Shown in pieces: positions 47,098 to 57,380 of a stretch of DNA of 64,000 nt. The notes below the pieces were generated by a model, which made no database searches, had not been told where the DNA came from, and saw only the letters and a list, made by a program, of their open reading frames with translations. Location of the stretch: positions 2,381,346-2,445,345 of the forward strand of contig NC_057009.1 in NCBI RefSeq assembly GCF_000002595.2, read 5' to 3'. Within the stretch, counting starts at the first letter, position 1, and each line of letters begins with the position of its first letter. Both the position numbers and the translations under genes were made by a program. This stretch comes from Chlamydomonas reinhardtii. Taxonomy: Eukaryota > Chlorophyta > Chlorophyceae > Chlamydomonadales > Chlamydomonadaceae.

Positions 47098-48549
47098 TGG
47101 GCGGGCGGGGAGGACTGGGAGGGCGGCGCGGGCGAGGGAAAGAAGCAGCGCCGCGGCAGTCCGCCGCACTGCGTCGGGATGTAGCGTCAGCAGAAGCGAG
47201 CGAGCTTGCAGCGGGCTTAAGCGGGTCGTCAAGGAGCGAGGCAGGAGCTCGGTGGCGGCGTCAAGCAGGGGCGGGCAAGCGCAGACTTCGCGGCGGCACC
47301 TAGCGACTGCATTCAGCGGTCGTCGGCTGGATGCAGCGCTGCGCGTGCCGTGTTGCAGTTTGAAGGAGCAGACGGTTATGTGCTCGACGTGACTTTGTTT
47401 TCGATGCGGGTTTGTGAGGCGAGAGAGCGCTAGCTGGGGAGAGGACGCCACTCCTTGCTCCGGCGTTTCCACACCGCCGGCATGCGCCGAGTTACTTCGC
47501 GAACTAGCCTTGCACGTAACATTTATCGGTTTGCAAATATGCGTAATGCGCTGGCGCAGCTGCGCGGCCGAGGGGCGTAACCCGGGCGGAGCCAAGGCCG
47601 TACGTACGGGAAAAGGTGTGGGGCCGCAGCCGGTTTTGACAGGTCCGGGAGTGATGGCGCTATTGGACCGCGGACTCCGGCGATCGCTTGTCGAGCTCTG
47701 CATTCTTATGAAGCTGAGTTTCGTGCTACTAATCGCAATTGGCTTTGGCGGTTGTATTGAAACATTGAAGGATTGCTGCACGGGCGAACTTTGGCACCCT
47801 ACCCCTTCCCCGCATAAATGCATAGAGCAGCACTCTGACAGTGCTGTAGCTTGGTAGCGTCGGAAGTGGCTTTATGCTGCAGCATTGGCAGGGACTGGCA
47901 GCAGACTTGTGCTGAGGCGTAAAGCTAGGCAGGATCGTGAGCCCCCTACCGCACTGCAGCACCGCCGCCGCCCCCGCATTCCCACGGCCCTGACCCACGG
48001 TCAAGTGTGCTACTGGCTCTTAAGCTTCCAGGTGGGACCACAAGAAGCCTTATTATATAGCAAAGCAAAGCACGACTGGCGAATCCGAAGGCTCCGCGGA
48101 CCCAACGGACGCGTGAACCCGGACCGAGGACGGAACAGGTGGGTCGCCCGGGGGGGGGGGGAGGGGTGAGGGGGTGAGAGGCTAGCACTGGTGCCAGGGG
48201 CTGCTGGGCTTTCTTGGGGCCGCACGGAGCGGGTGGTGCTGCTGGTACGGTACCAGCAGTGGCCGTGAGGCTTGAGGGCAGCGGGCGCCTGCCGGCACGG
48301 GGCTGTGCGGGGTGGATCCATCACCTAGCTGCAGGTACCAGCTGCTGTACCAGCCACGGGCCCCTGCAGGCAGCAAGCAGCAAGCAGCAGGCACCCCAAC
48401 CTGTTCATTCGGAGCATTCACGCGTTTTACGCCTCTTGCCCTGCCTTGCCTTGCCGTGCCCTGTCGCAGCCCAGGCACGCACCGGCGCCCTCCACCGCCG
48501 TAGCTGACCTCCGCCTCCGCCCCCTCCACCTCCGCCTCCACTCGCCGCC
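47098..48549. other. Intergenic region
   Basis: 1.45 kb between the 2H phosphoesterase and glycosyltransferase genes. It contains a perfect palindrome at 48239-48259. No TGTAA was found close behind the upstream gene. No gene recognised. Confidence 0.4.
48239..48259. repeat. Perfect palindrome with 10-bp arms
   Basis: CTGCTGGTAC, one base, then GTACCAGCAG. It lies about 300 bp upstream of the glycosyltransferase start. Confidence 0.85.
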
Positions 48550-51500
48550 ATGATCTTCTACCTGTCGCTTGGCGTGCTGTTCACCATCTACGCCCTCGAC
48601 CTGATATGGCTGGTGGGCGTGGCGGCAGTGGCCAGGTCCGCGGAGGTGCGTGTGTTGGGGAGCAGGGAGGGAGGATTGAGGGAGGGAGGCAGGTAGGGAG
48701 GATTGAGGGAGGGAGGCAGGGAGGGAGGGAGAGGGAGGGAGGGAGGGGACGGGAGGGAAAGATTCTTGGGATGGAGCTGGAGCTCGTGGGACGGGCCAGG
48801 AGAGGGTGGATGGGGTGGAAAGAGGGACGAGGGGTGGTGTTGCTAGGGCAGGGGAGTAGCGGCGGACTCACGTGAGGGCAGGTGGCTGCAAGCGGCGCGC
48901 AATGGGAGGATGTCTGGAGGCTTGCGCGGGAGCGGGAGGAGATGGGCTTCGCAAGCTGGTGTAGCAGGAACGCCGGTTAATGGACTTGCCAGGGACTGTT
49001 TGCGGGGTTGTCGTAGAGTTGTGTAGTGTTTACCCGCCACAGCTGCAGCCCGCATGACCTCGCACCGTGCGCCGCTCTGCCTGCATGTCTGTGTGCTGCT
49101 TCCCTCATGCCACATCAACCTTGCATGCACGCACCTGACGACCCGCTTCCCCACCGTGCCCGCGCCGCCCGCCCCAACACCCGCTCCCCAGGTGGCATCG
49201 CTGCTGCGCAAGCGCTCCAAGGAGAACAGCGGCAAGCGCGAGCAGGCGCGCCTGAAGAAGAAGCAAGAGAAGGACGCAAAGAAGAAGGAGCTACAGCTGC
49301 AGAAGGACACAGACAAGGAGCGAGTGAAGGCAGTAGCAGACATTGCTGGCGTGACTAACGCAGCTGACGGCGGCGGCGGCACCGCCGCCGCCGCGAAGGC
49401 GGCGACTGGCGGCGCCGCCACCTCCCCTGCTACAGCTGCATCCGCACCCATTTCGTCGGCGCGCTACATCCGGCCGCCGGCGGGCGCCGTCACAGTGCCG
49501 GGCACCGGCGGCGGCGGCGGCGGCGCCGTGCTCGGCGGCAGCCCCGGCGGCAGTAGCGAGTTCTGCAGCACGGACGCTGACTCCGGCAGTAGCCGCGATA
49601 ACGATGACGGCGACGGCAGTAGCAGCACCGACGGCGATGACGGACTGGCGAGGGCGGAGATCATCACGGGCCCGGCGCTGGCGGCGGCGGGACATGGCGG
49701 CGGCGCCGCCGCAGCCGCGGCTGCGGCGGCGAACGGGACAACGGCCATTACCGTCCCCGGTGAGTCTCACCACCAGATGACAGTGCGGCGCAGCGCCTGG
49801 CAATGTTGGGTGGACCGCGCTTTTGCTTCCCGTCACGCCTGTCTTCCGCCCCTGCCGTCAAACCCACACCGCCTCCCATCCCCACAGCAGCCTCCTCCGC
49901 CCCCTCCGAACCCACACCACCGCCATCCCAACTCCACCTCCCATCCCCAACCTCAACCCCCAACCCCATCCCCAACCCCAACCCATCTCCAACCCACCCA
50001 CACACCATTTCTCTGTACCAATCCTTGCACCCCCCCCCCCACACACACACACCACACCACACCAGACGACCCATGGTCCGGCTGCCAGCCGCCCAAGGTG
50101 TTGGTGCAGCTGCCCATGTACAACGAGGAGGCGCACGCCGCCGCCATCATCCAGGCCTGCTGCAGGATACGGTACCCACGAGACCGGCTGCTCATCCAGG
50201 TGGGAGGGGTGCTTGGGGGCAGTGGGACTTGAGGGGTTGTGGGGTTGTGGTGGTGGTGTGGGTGGGGCGGCAGAATGAAGCACTCTCGCACACCGCCTTG
50301 TCTTCTGTTCTTGTAAGATGCAGTACAGCTTACGTGTACCCTACCTTGTGCATTCCTAAGACACGCACACGCATGTGTGTATGTGTGCATCACCAGGTGC
50401 TGGACGACAGCACAAAGGAGGCGGTGCGGCAGCGGGTGGACTCGGCGGCGGCGGCGTGCATCGAGGAGGGGCACCCGGTGCAGGTGAGCGCAGCGGCCCA
50501 CCCAGGGTGGCAGCTAGGGCCCTGACTAGGGCTTGCTTGTGTGCGACGTTCGTCCGCGCACTCGCCGTGCCACACGGCCAGCACTGCCGGCCACAATGCA
50601 CCTCGCCCCAATCCCGCAACCTGTATGCCTACCCCAACCCAACCGTGACACTGTTGCGAAGGGGCCGTGGACTTAGAGGGTTTCGGTCTGCCCCTAACCC
50701 CATGCGTGTCGAGTGCGATGAGGGCTAAGCCGCTATAGGGCCGAGAGCAGGCCCACCTTAGCTAAGTCACATAGAGACGATCATTGCGAGAGGATACAGG
50801 ACCGAAGCTACCGTGTCTGTATACCTGAGCGACTGCGTCCCGTGATCCCACGTCCCAAGTGCCCACTACTGTGCGTATCAGCTATCACACAGCAGTCTAT
50901 ACTACGCCTATTAGCTGCACTAATGACCTAAACGCAACAGACACCCTCTCTTATACACTCTCACACGTCTGCCGCCCTCCCCCGGCCCCCACCACCTCGC
51001 TCACCCCACCCCACCCCACCCCACCCCGTCGCTCTATTGCATTAGATTCGGTTTAGTTTGGGCTGGTATCTACAACACAAACACGTACACACACACACGT
51101 CTCCCCCCCACACACACACACCCCAGGTGATGCGTCGCGACAACCGCTCCGGCTTCAAGGCGGGCGCCATGGTGGAGGGCCTCAACCGCGTGGAGGGGCT
51201 GGGGTACGAGTACTGCGCCATATTCGACGCCGGTGCGCTCTTGTGTGGTGGCGGTGGGGGGTTGGGGGTGGTGGGGTGGGTTATGTGCCCGAGCCCAATG
51301 ACATGGGTCCCAATAGGTGGCACACACTGGGGACTGGAGCCAGAACAACGGCGGGGAGGGTGGCGTAGAGGGTAGGGCGCGGCGGAGACCCAGCCATTCC
51401 ACGTTTGGGTTTCTACGCATGTGCCTCTCCTTGGCAGATGTACCCTTCCTTGGGTTCGGTTTGGTTTGGGCTGGTACCTGTAACCCCCCAAACGCCCCCT

Positions 51501-54486
51501 CCCCCCACCCCTGCAGACTTCTCTCCCCCCGCCGATTTCCTGGAGGAGACCATCCCCGTCATGCACCGGGACCGGCGGCTGGCCTACGTGCAGACGCGCT
51601 GGGCCTTCAGCAACGCCGGACAGTCCTTCCTCACCTGGGCCCAGGTGGGGGGGGGGGCGGGGGCAGGCAGGGGCAGGGGGGCAGGGGGGCAGGGGGGCAG
51701 GGGCAGGGGCAGGGGCAGGTCATTCCAATCCCCACCCATAGAGCGCGGAGCGGGGCCCTGTGTGTGTCATTTGTTGGAGAGCACAAGTGATACACGTGTG
51801 TCATGACACAAGTGTTGATGTGGGGCGCGCGGTGCTGCCTAGTGCGGTATTGCAGCCCCGCCTGCTGCGTGCGTGTGCCCGCCTCACAATACCCCCTCAC
51901 ACTCACCCTCAACACCGTCCGTCCCTTACGGCATCGTTTCAACGTCGCAGAAAGTCAACCTCTGCTTCCATTTCGGTGAGGGGCTAGTGGCTGGAGGGTG
52001 TGTTTGTGCCCTGCCCGTGTCATGCCGCACACGCCCGCACATCCCACGCACCAGTGCCAGCTAGCCCCACGCCCAACGCACCAGCCCACCGCCTTACCCG
52101 ACCTCGCTTCACCTCGCCTCGATTCCTTATGCTGCCTCCTCCATCCCCCTCCTCATCGGTCCCCTGCACCTTACTGTCCCCTCCACCGCCAGCCCAACAC
52201 ACACATATGCACACACACACACACAAAACACAAACACACACACACAAACACACACATATGGACATACACAAACACAAACACAAACACACACATGCTCCAT
52301 GTGTGTCATAGACGTGGAGCAGCGCGCCCGCTCCTACCTGGGCTGGTTCTTCAACTTCAACGGCACCGCGGGCGTGTGGCGCATCCAGGTGCGTGTCAGC
52401 ACTGCATGCGTCCCCGCCTGTTGCCATGGCATTCTACGTCGGGAACGGCGTCGCGTGCACTAGCATCAGTTATCCTACCAGCGCCCCCGACAATCTCCCC
52501 TCCCCTGCCCCTCTCCTCTCCTCTCCTCTCCCCCACCCCACCCCACCCCACCCCGCCCCTCCTCCACCTCCTTCCTCCTCCCTCTCCTCCCTCTCAGTCC
52601 ATCCACGACGCGGGCGGCTGGCAGTCCGACACGGTGGTGGAGGACATGGACCTGTCGCTGCGCTGCTACCTGCGCGGCTGGGACGCGCTGTACCTGCCGC
52701 ACGTGGACAACCCCAACGAGCTGCCCTGCACCCTGTCCAGCTACAAGACACAGCAGTTCAGGTGGGCTGCGCAGTGCAGGCGGGTGGGATGCAGTGCATG
52801 TGGTGGCGGTGGCGGTGGTGCCGATGGTGGTGCGGGTGGCGCGCGGCATACACTGTACCCCCAGCCAGCAGCCCCATAAGGAAAACCTAGCGCCGCTGTA
52901 AAAATCCTCGCTCCTGCCCCGCCTCCTCTTCCTCCACCACACACGCAGGTGGCTGTCTGGCCCCATGCAGATCCTGATCAAGTCCTTCTCCAACATCTGG
53001 CACGCCAAGGACATCGGGATCGGCCGCCGCCTCAACGCCTTCTGGTGCGAGGGGGGAGCCCGTGTTGCAGCGTAGCACGTGTGGCTGTGTGCACGTGTGA
53101 CACGTACGTGATGTACGCTGCGCAGAACACCGTATGCATGAATGAGCAGGCACAGGCCCACGTAGAGTAAGAGTACCACCCGACACGCCCATACAAACCC
53201 CCTTAACGCCCTGTTCCTCCCCTGCCTCCTCCCTGGCCTGTTCCTCCCCTCCTCCCCCTCCTCCCCACTTCCTCCCTCTCCTGCCCCTCCTCCCCACTTC
53301 CTCCCCCTCCTCCCCACTTCCTCCCTCTCCTCCCCCTCCTCCCCCTCCTCCCCCTCCTCCCCACTTCCTCCCTCTCATCCCCCTCCTCCCCTGCCCCCAG
53401 GTTCTTCATGCGCTACGTGCTGTTCGCGGCCATCACGGTGGGCGTGCTGGCGGTGCCGCCCGTGGCGCTGTGGGTGGAGGTGTGGGAGTGGAGCTGGCCG
53501 CAGATCTACTTCATCGTGTCCATCAACTTCGCCCTGGCTGTGTATCTGTGAGTGATATGTGTGCGTGTGCGTGTGCGTGTGCGTGTGCGTGTGCGTGTGC
53601 GTGTGCGTGTGCGTGTGCGTGTGCGTGTGCGTGTGCGTGTGCGTGTGCTGGTACGGCAGTGCTGGGGGACGCTGTGGCGTGGGCAGTGTACGATTGTTCA
53701 TGCCACGGGACCTGCATTGTGACGCCCCCGCCTGTCTGCCTGCCGCCACGCACACCCCCCTTCAATGCAGCTACGTGACGCCCTTCTCCATCTTCTACCT
53801 GTTCTTCTCGGTCGCCATTGGGTACTTCAAACTGTGGGGTGAGCAGCAGGGGCGGGGTCGGGCGGGGCGGGGGGCGAGGGCAGGTGGGACATGCTTGCCT
53901 TGGGGGTGCAGGCGGGGCGCAAGGGTGGGGGTGGTAACAGCCGGTAACAATGCTCAGCATAGCAACACACATGTGTGTCGCATGCTCCCATCCACCTGCC
54001 GTGCAGCCATGATCAGCGGTCTGTTGGGGCTGGAGAAGAGCAAGACCTGGAAGGTGACACAGAAGTTCGGCGCCAAGCAGGTGCGCGTAATAATGTGCGA
54101 GCGGTGGGGTGTGTGGCGGGGTGGCGCGGTGCGCGCGAGGGGGCCGTGTGAGCGTCTCAATTCACGGCGCATGACACCCTGCGGATCAGATTCCACCGCT
54201 TGTTGGGGTTAGCCAGACCAACCAGACCGCCTCCCGCCCCCTCTCCCCCCAAACCTCCCCCCAAACCTCCCTCCCTCCCTCCCTCCCTCCCTCCCTCCCT
54301 GTCCAGACCGGCGGCGGGCTGCTGCACCGCATCCACAAGCCCTACGCGCTGGAGACCTGCCTGGCGCTGTACTACGGCGGCATGGCGGCGGCGGCGGGCG
54401 TGTACGGCAGCTGGATCATGGTGGGCTACTGCGGCCTCATGACGCTGGTGTTCCTGGCCATCAGCTTCGGGGACGCCTACATGTGA
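48550..54486 (+). CDS. Family-2 glycosyltransferase, cellulose-synthase-like (CSLA/CSLC type)
   Basis: Fourteen exons give 649 residues in phase: 48550-48645, 49192-49759, 50066-50199, 50397-50483, 51127-51232, 51517-51644, 51951-51975, 52312-52388, 52598-52761, 52949-53044, 53401-53547, 53771-53838, 54007-54080, 54307-54486. A membrane segment opens the protein (MIFYLSLGVLFTIYALDLIW). A Lys-rich helix and a ~110-residue Gly/Ala/Ser/Asp linker follow. The catalytic domain starts KVLVQLPMYNEE and carries DAD (329-331), ED in VVEDMDLS (422-423) and QQFRW (459-463), the complete D,D,D,QxxRW set. The C-terminal half has several membrane helices. Plant relatives make mannan or xyloglucan backbones at the Golgi; green algae have single CSLA/CSLC-like (sometimes called CSLK) genes. 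The polymer made here is unknown. The nearest TGTAA is 55555-55559. Confidence 0.92.
51046..51073 (+). repeat. Intron-resident motif copy 4 (glycosyltransferase intron 4)
   Basis: ATTCGGTTTAGTTTGGG then CTGGTATCTAC, followed by a CA run up to the acceptor at 51126. Confidence 0.75.
51453..51480 (+). repeat. Intron-resident motif copy 5 (glycosyltransferase intron 5)
   Basis: GGTTCGGTTTGGTTTGGG then CTGGTACCTG, followed by a C-rich tract to the acceptor at 51516. Confidence 0.75.
53205..53399. repeat. Pyrimidine minisatellite CCTCCTCCCCACTTCCTCC-type
   Basis: ~195 bp of C/T units in glycosyltransferase intron 10, running directly into the acceptor of exon 53401-53547. Confidence 0.9.
53559..53649. 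repeat. (GTGCGT)n microsatellite
   Basis: About 15 tandem GTGCGT units a few bases after the donor of exon 53401-53547. Confidence 0.95.
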
Positions 54487-55974
54487 TGACTGATGATGGT
54501 GATGGATGAGGAGGGGGACGGCTGTTGTGCGGAGATAAGGGGTGGATCAGTAGTGTGCGTGGATGGAGCAATGTGCATTGAGGAGGAGCGGGAGGAGGAG
54601 GAGGAGGAGGAGGAGGAGGACGCTGGGGCTGCGCGATGTGCTCTGAAGCAGATAGGGTCGAATGCTGGACTGAGGCGGGGATTCATCTAGTTCGGGATTA
54701 AAACGGAAAGCTGCCTGACAGCTGCCGGCACACTGCTGCCGTACATGCGTGTGTGGGCTGGTGGCGGCTGCAGTAATGCTACTACCGGTAGCTGCTACTC
54801 GATCGGTTGCTCTGCTGCTCTTCTGCTGGCTGGGTCGCGGCCCGTGAGGACACGCTGCTGGCACCAGCCCGCAGCCCTCCCCTAGGGTCCTTGGGCGCAG
54901 TAGGGTTGCGGCAGACGGCAGACAGCGCAGAATGGCGTTTGGCATTTGGCATGTCGGGTGAGGGGGGAATCGTACGGCAGCAGATGCTGGCGGCTGTGGG
55001 GGTGTTGCTGAGAGAACCCAAGTTGAGAGAATCTCCTGGATGTTGCCAATGTGACGTCAACCTGCCTGCACCTCCGCGTGATGACACGAACGGATGCCGC
55101 ACTTCTCTCTGCTGCTGCTGCTGCTGCTGCTGCGTACGTCGGGCTCTGGTGGCTGTTGCCTATAAATGTGTGGGGAGTGGGCGGGGGATGTGGGGAGGTG
55201 CCGGGGCGGCTGATGGCGGGGCTGATGGGTTGGCTCCAGATTGCTGTACGTGAATGTATTTGGTGGATTTGGAAATAGGGATTGTGTGAGGATTGGGGCT
55301 GGAGCTGCGGAATTGGATTGCACCCGGCGCCACCTGCCGGCGCCGATGCCTTGATGGGGATTGCACTGGTGATGAAGTAAGCAGCGTGAGCGCAAGATCA
55401 ATGGCCGCCGCACGCACGCAAGCACGAGCATCCGGCAATGGGCGATTGGGCTGTGTGGTCCCATGCATTGCGACATCGCAAGGCTGTTCAAAGCTGTACT
55501 GTGCAAAGGGATTCTTCTTGGGGACGAGGCCGCTGCCAATTTTGCGGCGGACGCTGTAAGAATGGATGCATGGATGAAATGTGTGTTGCCTGCATTGCAC
55601 GCATTGCTTGTTCCTTTCAGCACTGCGTGACGCGCACTCGCGACTTGCATTCAAATTCGCAATGTGCACCCTACGTGTGCACCCCGTGTCGTGGGTCTTG
55701 CGTGAGGTCTTGGCGGGTGCCTGGTGCTACACTGCTAGCGCCTGTGCCACGTGCCTCATGCCTTGTGCCTTCGGGTGGGCGGCCTATGGCCGGCTATGGC
55801 AGCTCGAGGGCGGGAACAGCACCAATGCCAGCAGTGGCTCAGGGAACCCTACGCTGGCCGGGCGCTCAGATCATGCTAGGGCACCGCATCTGCAGTACCG
55901 GCCTCAGCATCCTGTCTTGACACCTCCCCGGGCGCCTGGAGTGTGATCATGCGCGCCAGCAAACCACCAGCGCG

Positions 55975-56268
55975 TCAGCAAACTTCCAGCCAGCCAGCAA
56001 CTCGTCGGTACAGTAACTCTGGCGTTCGACCGGCCGCGTACTCCTGCCCTGCCGTTGCAAATTGTTTGCCATCTGCTGGGTTCTGGGAATCAGCTGCACC
56101 CTACGGGACTTTACCAACCTGCCTTGCCACTGTCCCATCGCACACCAGCAAGTCAGCGACATCTCGCTACAGTAACTCCGGTGTCACACCAGCTGTTTGC
56201 TCATGCCTTGCCGTGACAAACTGGGTGTTGGGGTCTGGGAATACGCTGCACACTACGGTACGGGACGA
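55975..56268. repeat. Two diverged copies of a ~130-170-bp unit
   Basis: Shared blocks in order are CAGCAA, TACAGTAACTC, CTTGCCGT-type, TCTGGGAAT, GCTGCAC and CTACGG. They start near 55975 and again near 56141. The family is not recognised. Confidence 0.6.
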
Positions 56269-57199
56269 CGCCAAGCAGCCCATCACCGCGCCTTTCCCAC
56301 CAGTCACTGTTCACACCTCCATGCACTCCCCTGATGCAGCACCATTCCTCTGAGTCCGCCGGTTGTCTTCTCCTCAATAGCTGTCACAAACGGCCTTGCG
56401 TTCTTCCGCAATGTGCGTGTGTGTTTATCACACGCCCTCGTCTGCCGCTTGCCGTTCCCTATGGCACACTTGACGTAGCGGACTGCCCCTGGCGGTTCGC
56501 AGTGCGTGACCCCGGGGTCTGTTATCTGCCTGTATCTGCGGCGTTGAACATCTGCAGATCTTCCTAGGCCTTGACATAGAGTGTGCAGCCTGCAAACGGC
56601 ATGCTTGCGGAACAACTTGGCTGCAACGCTGCGTGCGTGGAGTCGGCTGGCAGCCCCAGGCGCTTGTATGACATTCGTCGCGCAGGACATGTCACGCTGC
56701 CGGACAGCGGACATACGCAGGGCACGCAACGACCATGCCAACACGTGTGTTTCTTGGCCGTTTGCGCAGGTCCTTGTGGCACCCAGCGGCGATGCGGAGC
56801 CCGAAAGGTTGGCACAGAATCCACGATGGTGCAAGTAAATGGACCAAGTTGGGAAATTCACTAGTCCGAAACAACCACTTGAACGTCTTTGACGTGGTAT
56901 AAATGCATCTGTCCCCAGTGTCCCCTACCTAACACCCGAGCAGACTCAAGCCCCACCAAATCCGTGATAGGCAGTTGTCCAGGGTTTCCATTGCTCGCAC
57001 AAATATTTATTAATAAATTAAAAGCAAATAAAGACACAGAGTCAGCAAAAATGGCCTGCAAGCGAGAGAGTGGCCTTTCGAGCATTTGCAGCCGGGCAGG
57101 GCTCTGCGTCGCGCACGCCAAGCTACGGCACAAATTCAGTAGCTTTATCATCTGCCAAAGTCAGAACTGCGCTGTCAGCGCCAATGCCCGGGGAAAGCA

Positions 57200-57230
57200 A
57201 ACGTCGCCGTACCGAGATCCGTACAGAGAT
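57200..57230 (+). promoter_or_regulatory. Two GTAC cores upstream of NAB1
   Basis: GTAC at 57209-57212 and 57221-57224, about 160-170 bp before the start codon, in a repeated CCGTAC-AGAG context. GTAC is the core bound by SBP-domain factors, which are known to control NAB1 under low carbon. The link here is inference. Confidence 0.35.
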
Positions 57231-57380
57231 CGGGGCAATCTCCCGAAGCACACCTTGCAGCGTCGCGCTTGCGTGCGGGTTCGCGCCGACCTCGTTACAT
57301 CTACCTGGGCATCGCGTGCCCTGCGTGCTGCCACAAAGCTGGCCCCCCAGACCGCCGACTGAGCGAGGAGGGTCGCGGGA

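Larger units (their letters stand above)
54487..57380. other. Intergenic region and NAB1 upstream sequence
   Basis: 2.9 kb without a recognised gene. It includes the glycosyltransferase 3' UTR (TGTAA 55555-55559), (GGA)n near 54590-54620, and a diverged tandem repeat at 55975-56268. An A/T-rich island lies at 57000-57034, and two GTAC cores lie upstream of NAB1. Confidence 0.45.

Noticed and set aside
54807-55253. Candidate gene behind the glycosyltransferase
   Set aside because: The frame lies in the probable 3' UTR, has runs of Cys from CTG repeats and no family resemblance.
57000-57034. AT-rich island as an organelle DNA insertion
   Set aside because: Too short to assign to plastid or mitochondrial DNA and carries no recognisable gene fragment.
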